The translations under genes and the position numbers were made by a program. A stretch of 56,788 nucleotides of DNA, taken from contig JAFQPO010000013.1 of assembly GCA_017411715.1 (NCBI GenBank), positions 1-56,788 on the forward strand. Direction: 5' to 3'. Shown one piece after another: positions 1 through 9,275 of the stretch. The notes under the pieces are model-generated. The model made no database searches, had not been told where the DNA came from, and saw nothing but the letters and a program-made list of their open reading frames with translations. Each line of letters begins with the position of its first letter. Positions within the stretch are counted from its first letter, which is position 1. Origin of the DNA: Bacilli bacterium (GTDB taxonomy: Bacteria; Bacillota_I; Bacilli_A; ML615J-28; CAG-313).

Positions 1-48
1 GGCAACTATTTTAAACAAATGTAATAATAACATATAAATAAAAAAATA

Positions 49-74
49 AAAGCTTGATTTAAACATCAAGCTTT
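49..74. terminator. Bidirectional terminator hairpin
   Basis: A perfect 10-bp stem (49-58 with 65-74, arm aaagcttgat) has a 6-nt loop. It is followed by a T-run on the + strand and, read on the - strand, by a run of T with one A. The arms cover the last codons of the minus-strand gene ending at 59. Confidence 0.75.
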
Positions 75-274
75 TTTTCATACTCATTAATATAACCCTG
101 AATCTTATTATTATAAATATCTTTATACTTATTTAATAATTTTTCCTCATTATTAATAGTTTCCCAGCCACCTAAATAATAGTCATCATCAACTATATCA
201 GACATATCACCAAATAATATATTATTACACAATTTATAAATAAAGGCCTGGTACCTTTTATATTTATTAATCAT
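59..274 (-). CDS. Small hypothetical protein with an interrupted 5' extension
   Basis: This encodes 71 residues rich in Asn, Lys, Tyr and Asp that I cannot assign to a family. There is no ribosome binding site before the ATG at 274. The same frame extends upstream through 23 more codons to an ATG at 343-341 with a good AAGGAG about 7 nt before it, but codon 6 of that extension (328-326) is TGA. Either the gene has acquired a nonsense codon, or the shorter protein is made from 274, or the TGA comes from sequencing error. The TGG in the same ORF (GGWET) argues against TGA being read as Trp. The coding-like extension (EYDTPERKVQKINRAL) suggests the longer frame was the original gene. Confidence 0.45.
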   Translation of the reverse strand: MINKYKRYQAFIYKLCNNILFGDMSDIVDDDYYLGGWETINNEEKLLNKYKDIYNNKIQGYINEYEKKLDV

Positions 275-412
275 AAGGGCTCTATTAATCTTTTGAACCT
301 TCCTTTCAGGGGTATCATATTCATTTCATGTATTATTATTCATATTTAAATCTCCTTAGCTTATTTAATCTACATATAATTTAGCTATTAATATCACCTA
401 CCAATAAAAAAA

Positions 413-435
413 GACTAATTAAAAAATAATTAGTC
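413..435. terminator. Bidirectional terminator hairpin
   Basis: An 8-bp stem gactaatt/aattagtc (413-420 with 428-435) has a T-run following on the + strand and an A-run (T-run on the - strand) before it. It lies between the two small minus-strand genes and would end the upstream one at 489. Confidence 0.65.
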
Positions 436-488
436 CATTTTTTTACTACTGTGATGATATAATTATAATATTTTTTACAAATATTTTT

Positions 489-563
489 TTATTCATCTAA
501 ATCAACAATTAAATAAAATACTTCTTTTTCATTCTCTAATCTAATTTTAAATAAATTATTCAT
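489..563 (-). CDS. Possible 24-residue peptide
   Basis: A short minus-strand ORF (begins MNNLFKIRLENE, ends IVDLDE, stop TAA) has an AAGGTGAG ribosome binding site at 574-567. A TATAAT box lies at 601-596 on the same strand, and the hairpin at 413-435 lies downstream. I recognise no family. The combination of -10 box, ribosome binding site, ORF and terminator is the only support. It could be a leader peptide or a chance ORF. Confidence 0.3.
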   Translation of the reverse strand: MNNLFKIRLENEKEVFYLIVDLDE

Positions 564-1000
564 ATTCTCACCTTACTTTCTTTATTAGAGACAATATTAT
601 ACAATGTGAAAATACAAAATTTAATCATATTTTAAAAAATTTTTTCAAACCTGCCAATTTCACTAAAACCTTACTAAGCCAACTAAGCCATCTAATAAGA
701 CAAATTTGTCCTACCATACTTAAAAAGTAGCTCCCAGTGGAACCTTCACTAAAAAACTATCAAAAGATTGTACAAATAGTTCCAACTACGACATAATATT
801 ATTGGGTCCCATCAGTCGGGTAAATTTTGTACAGTTTGGTCTGGATTAGTTTGTATGGTGACATAACTGAAGTCATACAAATAAAATTAGACAAAATCAT
901 ACAAAATATTTTCGACAATTTTATAACATATGATAATAACAATTTATATTTTTGCAACTTAGCGTTGCTAAAAAATGTTACATTTGCAACTCAAACTATA
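564..1000. other. Gene-poor stretch with an inverted repeat
   Basis: I find no convincing gene in this stretch. A 77-codon + strand frame at 827-1060 has no ribosome binding site and runs through the promoter at 1001-1029. An 8-bp inverted repeat, tttgtatg at 850-857 and catacaaa at 874-881, could form a stem. The minus strand at about 680-780 has short coding-like runs broken by several stops, compatible with an old gene remnant. Confidence 0.4.
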
Positions 1001-1029
1001 TTGACATTTAAGAGCATAAATGATATAAT
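1001..1029 (+). promoter_or_regulatory. Consensus sigma-A promoter of the XRE regulator
   Basis: TTGACA at 1001-1006, a 17-nt spacer and TATAAT at 1024-1029 match the vegetative promoter consensus exactly. It reads into the regulator gene at 1070. Confidence 0.9.
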
Positions 1030-1053
1030 ATTAACAAAAAAAGTTAATATTAT
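1025..1053. promoter_or_regulatory. Perfect dyad operator overlapping the -10 box
   Basis: Two perfect 11-bp inverted arms (ataatattaac at 1025-1035 and its complement at 1043-1053) flank seven A residues. The left arm covers the -10 box and the right arm covers the expected transcription start. A protein bound here would block its own promoter, as expected for autoregulation by the adjacent XRE protein. The binding protein is inference. Confidence 0.7.
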
Positions 1054-1069
1054 GAAATGAGGCGAAATA

Positions 1070-2140
1070 ATGTTAGGTGATAAAATATATTCATTAAGAA
1101 AAAATAGAAAAATATCCCAAGAAGAATTCGCAGAAATTTTAAATACTTCAAGACAAGCAGTTAGTAAGTGGGAGAGAAATGAATCAAAACTAGATATTGA
1201 TAAACTAGTAACTATTGCCAAATTATTTAATGTTTCAATTGACTTTTTACTAAGTCATGAAATCAGCTACTCTGATGTTGATACTTTTATTAAAGAGTTA
1301 GAACATTGTGCTTCTAATAATCTTTTAACAATATCAATTGATGATATCAGATTATGGTGTTCTAAATATATTAATCATTTCAAGTTACATATATATGCAA
1401 AAAATTATTTAGTAATAGCTTATTTAAATAATAAAAACGATGAATACTTAGATCTTGCGTTAACTTGTTTAAATAAAGCTATTGAAGTATACAATCCAGA
1501 AGATAATGATAATATTTCATTAAATGATTTACATAAGTCAATTTGTGATATTTATGAAATGCAACAGAAATATGAACTTGCGAAAGAATATATAAAAAAA
1601 CATAATATATATGACTATAATATAATGCTTGCTAAATGTGAATTACAACTTGAAAATTATGATGATGCTTTAGAATTAGCATCTAAGATTTATTTAGAAT
1701 CTTCATCTAATATAATTAATGCTTCTTTTGTTCAATTATCAGTATTATTAAATAAGAATAAGATTAAAGAAGCTTATGATTTGGTGAAATGGACAATTGA
1801 ATTTATTAATTCAATTAATAATAGTGATAATTTCTTTAAAGGTGTTCTTTCACTATTTGTGTATTTAAGAGCAGTTTGTGAAAAAATTTTAAACATCAAT
1901 TGTGATGAATCAATCAATATATTAAAAAGAGAAGATCTAAAAAGAATAAATGAAACAACGATATCAAATTCAAACGTTATGAAATATTATTTTGGTAAAT
2001 CAGATGAGTTTATGTTAGTAGACATAAATGTTAAAGAAACAATTAAAGCAATAACTAACCAAACATCTAAAGAAGATAAATATTATAATATTTTAATAAA
2101 TTTATATAAAGAAATATTTGGAGAAGATACTGATGAATAA
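1070..2140 (+). CDS. XRE-family transcriptional regulator with helical C-terminal domain
   Basis: This is a 356-residue DNA-binding regulator. Residues 2-62 form a classic XRE helix-turn-helix (GDKIYSLRKNRKISQEEFAE, then TSRQAVSKWE). The remaining ~290 residues are a string of amphipathic helices resembling TPR-type sensor domains, without a clear named family. The gene has a consensus promoter and a perfect dyad operator just upstream. It overlaps the following ABC exporter gene by 8 nt, so the two form an operon and the exporter is the likely regulated function. A peptide- or drug-responsive regulator is plausible; the ligand cannot be read from the sequence. Confidence 0.85.
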   Translation: MLGDKIYSLRKNRKISQEEFAEILNTSRQAVSKWERNESKLDIDKLVTIAKLFNVSIDFLLSHEISYSDVDTFIKELEHCASNNLLTISIDDIRLWCSKYINHFKLHIYAKNYLVIAYLNNKNDEYLDLALTCLNKAIEVYNPEDNDNISLNDLHKSICDIYEMQQKYELAKEYIKKHNIYDYNIMLAKCELQLENYDDALELASKIYLESSSNIINASFVQLSVLLNKNKIKEAYDLVKWTIEFINSINNSDNFFKGVLSLFVYLRAVCEKILNINCDESINILKREDLKRINETTISNSNVMKYYFGKSDEFMLVDINVKETIKAITNQTSKEDKYYNILINLYKEIFGEDTDE

Positions 2141-3821
2141 AACTCTTAAATCATATATATACAAAGGAAATATATTTAATTTTATTGTCTTAACTTTTAA
2201 TTCATTATGCCAAACAGCTGGCTTAATTATAATATCTTTAATGCTTGAAAAAGTTATGGCGATTGCTGCAAGCGAAGAATTAGAAGATTTAATTAATCAA
2301 GGTAAACTATTTATACTATTGTTTATATTATTTGTAATATTATATTTATTAGTAACATATTTAAAGCCTAAATATCAAAAAAAGGCCCTATTACAATATA
2401 AGAATAATATTTATAATGGAATAATTAATAAAAGTATTTCTAGTTTTAATAAAAATAACACTTCAACATATATATCACTACTAACAAATGATGTTAAAAT
2501 GATTGAAGATAACTATATCTTCTCTGCTTTTGATTTAATCACTCATATTACATTATTAATATGTACAATTGTTATAATGATTATATATAGCCCAATATTA
2601 ACTTTATCCGCAATAGGATTATCAATCTTCCCCTTTGTTGGCGCATTGTTAATTGGTGGCAAATTAGCTTTTTATGAAAAAAGAATTAGTGATCAAAATG
2701 CAAGTTTCATGCATTTTGTGAAAGATAACTTAATAGGCTTTTCAACTATTAAAGTATTTAAAGCAGAAGAAAAGATAAAAACATTATTTGAAAAAAATAA
2801 TGATAATTTAGAAAAAGAAAAAGCTAGTAAGACTAAAGTTTTAGTGATTATGGAAATGGTTCAAACTGTTATGTCGCTACTGGCTCAATTTGGTGTATTT
2901 TTTATAGGTGCATATTTATCAATTAAAACAGACAATATTGCTCCTTCTGTTATTATCCTATTTGTACAATTAATGAATTACATTCTTAATCCTCTGATGC
3001 AAATACCATCATTACTTTCTAAACGCTTATCTTGTAAACCTTTATTCAAAAAAGCTGAGGATATTATTAGAAAAGTTGAAGAAGAAACAAAAGTAGAAAT
3101 TAAAGGATTTGACAAGATTGAAGTGTCAAACTTAGAATTTTCATATGATGAAAAAACAATCCTAAATAATATAAACTACACATTTAATAAAAATAAATCA
3201 TATGCGGTAGTGGGAGCGAGTGGTTCTGGTAAAACGACATTACTTAATTTATTACTGGGAAAAGAAACTACATATTTAGGGGACATTAGATATAATGATA
3301 AAGAACTAAGAGAAATATCACTTGATTCTTTATTTGAAATATCATCGTTTGTTGAACAAAATGTTTTTGTATTTGATGATTCAATCATTAACAACATCAC
3401 AATGTATTCTAATGTGGATGAAGAAATATTAAACAAAGCAATTAAAAAATCAGGATTATCTAAGTTAATTGAAGAAAAAGGACCAAATTACCGATGTGGT
3501 GAAAATGGCTCTAATTTAAGTGGTGGAGAAAAACAAAGAATAAGTATCGCTAGAGCATTAATTAAAAATGTTCAGTTATTATTACTTGATGAAGCGACTA
3601 GTGCTTTAGATAATGAAACTGCTATTTCCGTTATTGATAATATTTTAGCTATTGAAAATGTTACTAAAATTATTATTACTCATAAATTAGATGAAGAAAT
3701 ACTAGTTAAATTCGATGAAATTTTAGTTATGAAAAATGGAAAGATTGTTGAGTCAGGTAAATTTTCTGAATTAATAAATAACAATTCTGTCTTTAGATCA
3801 CTAGTAGAATTTATTGATTAA
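2133..3821 (+). CDS. ABC exporter half-transporter (fused membrane and ATPase domains)
   Basis: This encodes 562 residues with the MdlB/MsbA-type layout. Residues 1 to ~310 carry about six membrane segments, followed by an ATPase domain with Walker A GASGSGKTT (~359-368), signature LSGGE (~462) and Walker B LLLLDEATSALD (~480). The ATG at 2133 is preferred over the in-frame TTG at 2118 because GGAGAAG lies just before it. It overlaps the XRE regulator stop by 8 nt. No second half-transporter is nearby, so it probably acts as a homodimer. Likely cargo is a peptide, lipid or drug; the regulator pairing favours export or resistance. Substrate unknown. Confidence 0.88.
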   Translation: MNKTLKSYIYKGNIFNFIVLTFNSLCQTAGLIIISLMLEKVMAIAASEELEDLINQGKLFILLFILFVILYLLVTYLKPKYQKKALLQYKNNIYNGIINKSISSFNKNNTSTYISLLTNDVKMIEDNYIFSAFDLITHITLLICTIVIMIIYSPILTLSAIGLSIFPFVGALLIGGKLAFYEKRISDQNASFMHFVKDNLIGFSTIKVFKAEEKIKTLFEKNNDNLEKEKASKTKVLVIMEMVQTVMSLLAQFGVFFIGAYLSIKTDNIAPSVIILFVQLMNYILNPLMQIPSLLSKRLSCKPLFKKAEDIIRKVEEETKVEIKGFDKIEVSNLEFSYDEKTILNNINYTFNKNKSYAVVGASGSGKTTLLNLLLGKETTYLGDIRYNDKELREISLDSLFEISSFVEQNVFVFDDSIINNITMYSNVDEEILNKAIKKSGLSKLIEEKGPNYRCGENGSNLSGGEKQRISIARALIKNVQLLLLDEATSALDNETAISVIDNILAIENVTKIIITHKLDEEILVKFDEILVMKNGKIVESGKFSELINNNSVFRSLVEFID

Positions 3822-3879
3822 AACGGACAAATAAAGTATTAAAAGAATATAGTAATTTTTATGAAAAGAGGAATTAAGC

Positions 3880-4713
3880 ATGATTAATAAATGCAAACAA
3901 AAAGCACTTATGGAAAAATACAATATGTATTTTATTTGCGAAGGAAATCGTGATTATACTATTAAAAAAGAAGTAGTAGTTTCAGCAAATCCAACTTGTA
4001 ATTGTTATAGTGTAGCAAAAGCTTTTACAGTTATGGCAATTGGTATTTTATATGATAAAGGATTACTAACTTTAGATACACGAGTAATTGATGTTTTAAA
4101 TAAATATCTACCAACAGATATTGATGAAAAATGGTCAAAAGTAACGATTCATGATGTTTTATTACATAAAGTTGGTTTTGGTAGTGGACTACTTGATATT
4201 GACTGTGATGATGCATCACTATATCAAACATTTGATTATTTAAAAATTGTTTTTACAACAAAGTTAGAATATGATCCAGGCACTGTTTATCAATATACTG
4301 ATGCGGCTTACTATTTATTATCGAGAGTAGTTGCGGAAATCACACATAGTGATATAGAAGATTTTTTAAGACCAATTTTAATGGAAACAATGAAATTTAA
4401 AGAACTTGCTTGGAGTAAATGTCCTAAAGGGTATTCAATGGGCGCAACAGGTCTTTACATTAGAACAGAAGATATGGTTAAACTTGGCATCTTATATCTT
4501 AATAAAGGTATATGGATGGGTAATAGAATAATATCTGAAGAATGGGTTAATTTAGTTATAGCTAATAGATATGAATTTACTCACATCAAAAATGGTTGGT
4601 ATGCAAAAGGAGGAATGAGGGGACAATTTTTAATGTTTAACTTTGAAAAAGGTAAAGCTCTTGCGGGCCACTCGTTTGATGATAATGTTAGAGCTTCGCT
4701 TTTTATAGAGTAG
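3880..4713 (+). CDS. Serine hydrolase of the beta-lactamase / penicillin-binding fold
   Basis: This encodes 277 residues. SVAK at ~43-46 matches the S-x-x-K nucleophile motif of class C beta-lactamase-like serine hydrolases, and QYTDAAYYLLS at ~137-147 matches the Y-x-(N/D) motif region. A GHSFDD segment near the end replaces the usual H/K-T-G motif and the protein is shorter than most (~330-400), so the C-terminal sheet looks trimmed. There is no signal peptide. An AGAGGA site precedes the ATG. It follows the ABC exporter by 58 nt and may be co-transcribed. Possible roles are esterase or D-aminopeptidase; beta-lactam hydrolysis should not be assumed. Confidence 0.8.
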   Translation: MINKCKQKALMEKYNMYFICEGNRDYTIKKEVVVSANPTCNCYSVAKAFTVMAIGILYDKGLLTLDTRVIDVLNKYLPTDIDEKWSKVTIHDVLLHKVGFGSGLLDIDCDDASLYQTFDYLKIVFTTKLEYDPGTVYQYTDAAYYLLSRVVAEITHSDIEDFLRPILMETMKFKELAWSKCPKGYSMGATGLYIRTEDMVKLGILYLNKGIWMGNRIISEEWVNLVIANRYEFTHIKNGWYAKGGMRGQFLMFNFEKGKALAGHSFDDNVRASLFIE

Positions 4714-4749
4714 AAACAATAAAATGTATTATATATTTTGATAATAGTC

Positions 4750-4779
4750 AGAAGACCTTAAAAAGTCTTCTTTTTATTT
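4750..4779 (+). terminator. Rho-independent terminator
   Basis: Stem agaagac/gtcttct (4750-4756 with 4765-4771) with an 8-nt loop and a T-rich tail follows the serine hydrolase gene. Confidence 0.8.
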
Positions 4780-4882
4780 AGGTATTGATATTTCCTAAGA
4801 ATTTAAATCCCACGCAAAACGTTTTCATAAAAACATACTTTATGATATTATATATATGAACTTTAAAGAAGGAGAATAAAGA

Positions 4883-7800
4883 ATGAAAACTTTTAAAAAA
4901 CTATCATTATTATTAGTTGTAGTATTATTATTTGTTTTGGCATCTTGTGCGCCAACAACTGGTACTACTTCTCAATTAAAAGAAGTAGCTTTTTATAACA
5001 TGGTTACTTCAATGACTAAAGGTGATGTATTAGTAGTTGAACACTCAACTCAAGCAAATGTGGTAGCTAATTTTGTAAGTTCGAATCCTGAAGTTGCGAC
5101 TGTTGAAGGTAAAACAGTTACAGCTGTAGGCGTTGGTGAATTTACTCTTACCGCAACATTTACATTAGGTCAAGAAACTAAAAATTATAACTTTACTATT
5201 GAAGTAAAAGATGATGAAGTTGTAGTTGAATCTGCAATCGAGTATGTACTTGATGGTGGTAAATTACCAAATGATGCACCTACAACATATGTTGAAGGTA
5301 CTCTTCTTGTATTACCAACACCGACTAAAGATGGATATGAATTCTTAGGTTGGACATTATCTAGTGCTTCTAGTGAATATGTTACTGAAATCTCAAGTGA
5401 ACAAATTGGTGATGTAACTGTATATGCTAAATGGGAAGAAATAATTGTGGCACCTACACGTGGTACAATTACTTATAATTTATATGGTGGAGCTAATCCA
5501 AATGATGCTCCTACATCATATGAATTTGGTAAAGTAGTTAAACTTCCTGTTCCTACTAAAGATGGATATGAATTTTTAGGTTGGACATTAACAGCTGCTT
5601 CAACTAATTATATTTCTGAACTTGCTGCAACACAAACAGGTGATGTTACATTATATGCTAAATGGAAAGTTCAAGTAATTATGAGTGAAATCAATTATGA
5701 ACTAGATGGTGGAACTAATCCAGAAGGCGCAGTTAGTGAATATCAAGAGGGTAAAGGAGCTACTCTTCCAACACCAACAAAAGATGGATATAAATTCTTA
5801 GGTTGGAGTTTAGAAAGTGGTTCTACAACTTATATTGAAGCTATCTCAACTACTCAAAAAGGTGCTGTTACAGTTTACGCAAACTGGGAAAAAGAAGAAG
5901 TGCCTGTAGTTGGTAGTCCTTTTGAAATAACATACGAATTAAATGGTGGAGCATGGTCATGGACAACTGCTACTGTAACTGATGCAGCTGGTGGAATTGA
6001 TTCTTTATCTAATTTACCAGAAATCTTCATGGCTGATTTCTATACATACTTATTTGAAAATGGTTTATTAAATTCATCTAAAGTAGCTGAAAAATTACAT
6101 GTATCTAATTGGGCAGGCTTTAGCGCTAAATATGGTGACCCAGTAGCATGGTATAACGCAACATCTACTGGTGGATATAGTGCAGCTGATGGATATAGTG
6201 AATTATTCTTTGATAGTGTTAATGAATATGTTGCGGTTGGTGGATTCTTAGGAACAAGCCCTTATAAAGAAAAATATGCAAACCTTACTAAACATGCTAT
6301 TCAATTAACAGTTGCTAGATATTCAATGGCAACAACATCTGCAAGTTTTAAAGGTGCTTTAGGATTTGTTCTTGATGGATATTTCTATGGCACACAAGGG
6401 TTACTTGCTTCTAGCAAACCTAATTATGAAACATTCAATGCTTTACGTGCAACTATCCCTACACCAACAGTTGGATATGTTGGTACTACACAAACTACAA
6501 ATACTTATGAAGTATTAAATGGTGTTGTTGGTACTGCTGTTAAATTAGTTGCTCCTGTTAAGGCTGGTCATATGTTCTTAGGATGGTACGATAATCCTGA
6601 ATTTACTGGTGAAGCTGTAACTAGCGTAGATTGTGCTTCTACATTATACGCTTCTTGGTATAATTTAAATGCACCTGCTCCAGTATACTCAATTAACTAT
6701 GTATTAAATGGTGGTAAAAATGCTGCTTCTGCTCCAACTGAATTTACATTTGGTGAAGGTGTAGAATTAGTAGCTCCAACAAAAGAAGGTTATACATTTG
6801 TTGGTTGGTCAACTGATGAAGCTGGTGAAAACTTAATTTCTGAAATTTCTCCATTTGAAAAAAGAGATGTAACAGTTTATGCAAACTGGGTTGAAGGTGA
6901 AGAAAAAATTTATTCAATTACATATGTTTATTCAGAAGGTAAACTTCCTACTAGAACTCCAAGTAGTGTTAATGAAGTAATTGAATATGTTTTAACATCA
7001 TATTATAACTGGTTAAAACCAAAAGATGATTATGCGACATTCAAAACTAAAGTAACTACAGACTGGGTTAATAATAAAAACCAAAATACATACAAATTCT
7101 ATAAACAAAATGGAAAAGATACAGTTGATGCTGGATATTTCGTAAATGCTCCTGAAAACTTTGAAGAATGGAATGCATGGTTTACAGTATTTGATGCGCA
7201 AGTAACAGCAGCTAATGGTGCCCAAAATGCATGGGATAGTTATGTTGGTATTTTAAGACTTGGTCAATGGTTAAGCAATGCTCCTCCTGTAACATGGAAA
7301 GATACAATGAATCAAGCATTGATTGCCGCAACAAAAATTAAAATCCCTCTAGTTACTGAATACGAACTAGGTGAAGAATTTGACTTAATCGATTTAGTTA
7401 TTGAAGATGGTCGTACATTCTTAGGTTGGTATGATGAATCTGGTAATAAAGTAGAAAAAATCTACTCTAACACAGAAGGCGATTTAGTCTTAACTGCTAA
7501 ATGGAGTGAAGCAACTCCAGTTGAATCATTTGAAGTAACTAATGAAGTTAGTAAATTACTTAAATATTCTGAACATCAATTACAATGGGTAATTGGTCCA
7601 AGTAATGCAACTTATAAAAAAGTTACATTCACATCAAGTGATCCAAGTATTTTAACAGTTTCTGAAAAAGGTTTAATCGAAACTTATAATGTTGGTACTG
7701 CGAAAGTATTAATTACTGTTCATGGTAATACTGCACTCAATACAGAAATTGAAATTGAAGTATATGTTGATCCATATATTGAAGGTGAATTCTTAGATAA

Positions 7801-9109
7801 ATCATATGTTGTAGTTGGTGATTTAGTTAACTTAGGTGCAACCTTAGTTGGTAAAACTTCAGATGAATTATTATGGAAATCTAATACACCTGAAATCGCA
7901 ACAGTTGATAATTATGGTGTTGTAACCGCAAACCAAGAAGGACTTGCGGAAATCGTAGTTTATTGTGCTAATAATGAAAATATTTCCTTTACATTCTACG
8001 TGACTGTACTTGCTTCTGAACCTACTGGTGTATTAAAACTATTATTAGACAGCCATAACCAAACAGTATTCACAAAAGAAAACTTATTAATTGGTATTAA
8101 GATTGGTTCTGATGGTGCTTACTATGCTGATATCGTAGGAAGTGTATCTAAATTATTATTTGAAAACTATGCTGTACATAATGATTATTATTTATCAAAT
8201 CCAACTAATAAATCAACATTAAATGGTGCTGGTATTGGTGGTATTGATTTTATCACAGTTCACTATGCAGCGGATATGCCATATTCAGCTTCAGCAATGT
8301 TTAATGGCGGTAAAAACTTAGCAGCATACAATAAATCATGTAATGAAAATGGAACAAGTGCTTCATGGCATTATAGTGTTGGTAATGATGGTATTTGGGC
8401 ATCACAAACTGAAAGCTATGGCGCATGGCATGCAGGCGCAAGTAAATCTATGACATGGAGTGATAGTGGTCTTACAACTAGTCAAGTTGGAAGTGATTTA
8501 TATCCTACTGATGTTACAATGGGTAGCGATGGATATTTCTATATCAAAGGTGTTAAAACAAATATTAAAAATACAACAAGCGGAACTAAATTAAATGGTA
8601 TGGGTCTTGGTGTTAAAGTAGTAGGAACAAAAGTATATTTAGGTGGCCATTATTATAATACATCTTACAAATATATTTCATCAACAGGTGGTAACAATAA
8701 CTCAATTGGTATGGAAACATCTGTAAGAGAAGGTTCTGACTTATGGTTAACATGGCAATATACTGCTCAACTTTGTGCTAAACTTCTTCTTAAATATCAA
8801 TTACCACTTAACAGACTTGTAGGTCATCATTTCTTCTCTGGTAAATGGTGTCCACAACCAATGTTAGAAAATGATTTAGAAATCTGGTATGAATTCGTTG
8901 AACTTACAAGACAACAAATGAACTTATATGAAAACTATAGTAATTATTCATTGACATTTGATACAACAAGTTCATACTTAAAAGACAATGGTAGAGTTAG
9001 TGAATTACCTGATTATCCTGAATGTACAACTTATACAATTACATATTCAGATGGTACAACAACTAAATCTGTAACATTATCTACAATTCTTCCAGGTATC
9101 CTTGAATAG
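4883..9109 (+). CDS. Large cell-surface lipoprotein: B-repeats, Ig-like domains and C-terminal N-acetylmuramoyl-L-alanine amidase
   Basis: This 1408-residue protein starts with a lipoprotein signal (MKTFKKL, lipobox LASC near residue 22), so it should be anchored outside the membrane. Residues ~25-115 form a bacterial Ig-like domain. Next come Listeria-Bacteroides (InlB-type) B-repeats, recognisable by Y-x-L-x-GG at one end and FLGW...YAKW at the other, at ~120-185, 196-262, 270-340 and 603-672. Two further repeats (starting ~350 and ~678) are split by helical inserts of roughly 130-200 residues. Two Ig-like (Big_2-type) domains follow at ~877-1050. Residues ~1110-1345 match amidase_2/PGRP zinc amidases: TVHYAAD, WHYSVG, WHAG and GHHFFSGKWCP supply the metal ligands. 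It probably trims peptidoglycan, its own or that of neighbours. AAGGAGA precedes the ATG. Confidence 0.88.
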   Translation: MKTFKKLSLLLVVVLLFVLASCAPTTGTTSQLKEVAFYNMVTSMTKGDVLVVEHSTQANVVANFVSSNPEVATVEGKTVTAVGVGEFTLTATFTLGQETKNYNFTIEVKDDEVVVESAIEYVLDGGKLPNDAPTTYVEGTLLVLPTPTKDGYEFLGWTLSSASSEYVTEISSEQIGDVTVYAKWEEIIVAPTRGTITYNLYGGANPNDAPTSYEFGKVVKLPVPTKDGYEFLGWTLTAASTNYISELAATQTGDVTLYAKWKVQVIMSEINYELDGGTNPEGAVSEYQEGKGATLPTPTKDGYKFLGWSLESGSTTYIEAISTTQKGAVTVYANWEKEEVPVVGSPFEITYELNGGAWSWTTATVTDAAGGIDSLSNLPEIFMADFYTYLFENGLLNSSKVAEKLHVSNWAGFSAKYGDPVAWYNATSTGGYSAADGYSELFFDSVNEYVAVGGFLGTSPYKEKYANLTKHAIQLTVARYSMATTSASFKGALGFVLDGYFYGTQGLLASSKPNYETFNALRATIPTPTVGYVGTTQTTNTYEVLNGVVGTAVKLVAPVKAGHMFLGWYDNPEFTGEAVTSVDCASTLYASWYNLNAPAPVYSINYVLNGGKNAASAPTEFTFGEGVELVAPTKEGYTFVGWSTDEAGENLISEISPFEKRDVTVYANWVEGEEKIYSITYVYSEGKLPTRTPSSVNEVIEYVLTSYYNWLKPKDDYATFKTKVTTDWVNNKNQNTYKFYKQNGKDTVDAGYFVNAPENFEEWNAWFTVFDAQVTAANGAQNAWDSYVGILRLGQWLSNAPPVTWKDTMNQALIAATKIKIPLVTEYELGEEFDLIDLVIEDGRTFLGWYDESGNKVEKIYSNTEGDLVLTAKWSEATPVESFEVTNEVSKLLKYSEHQLQWVIGPSNATYKKVTFTSSDPSILTVSEKGLIETYNVGTAKVLITVHGNTALNTEIEIEVYVDPYIEGEFLDKSYVVVGDLVNLGATLVGKTSDELLWKSNTPEIATVDNYGVVTANQEGLAEIVVYCANNENISFTFYVTVLASEPTGVLKLLLDSHNQTVFTKENLLIGIKIGSDGAYYADIVGSVSKLLFENYAVHNDYYLSNPTNKSTLNGAGIGGIDFITVHYAADMPYSASAMFNGGKNLAAYNKSCNENGTSASWHYSVGNDGIWASQTESYGAWHAGASKSMTWSDSGLTTSQVGSDLYPTDVTMGSDGYFYIKGVKTNIKNTTSGTKLNGMGLGVKVVGTKVYLGGHYYNTSYKYISSTGGNNNSIGMETSVREGSDLWLTWQYTAQLCAKLLLKYQLPLNRLVGHHFFSGKWCPQPMLENDLEIWYEFVELTRQQMNLYENYSNYSLTFDTTSSYLKDNGRVSELPDYPECTTYTITYSDGTTTKSVTLSTILPGILE

Positions 9110-9122
9110 AATTTATTAAAAT

Positions 9123-9173
9123 AAAAGCGATAATAGCTAAAACTAATTTTGGTTTTCTATTACCGCTTTTTTT
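9123..9173 (+). terminator. Rho-independent terminator
   Basis: A long hairpin pairs aaagcg-ataatag (from 9124) with ctattaccgcttt (to ~9171) with one internal mismatch, and ends in a T-run after the amidase gene. Confidence 0.75.
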
Positions 9174-9204
9174 ATGGTATATCAAAATTACATTTATTTA
9201 ATAG

Positions 9205-9233
9205 TTGATATAAAAGTCATTTTATGTTAAAAT
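9205..9233 (+). promoter_or_regulatory. Sigma-A promoter of the MATE transporter
   Basis: TTGATA at 9205-9210, a 17-nt spacer and TAAAAT at 9228-9233 lie 43 bp before the start codon. Confidence 0.65.
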
Positions 9234-9275
9234 AAGTATATTAAGGTATTAAGTAATTTTAAAAGAAGGTATTTT

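Noticed and set aside
827-1060. 77-codon + strand frame beginning at a TTG
   Set aside because: It has no ribosome binding site and includes the consensus promoter and the dyad operator of the XRE gene, so it is not a gene.
4883-9109. Adhesin/internalin assignment based on B-repeats
   Set aside because: There are no leucine-rich repeats and no LPXTG; the lipobox and the C-terminal amidase motifs define the protein better.
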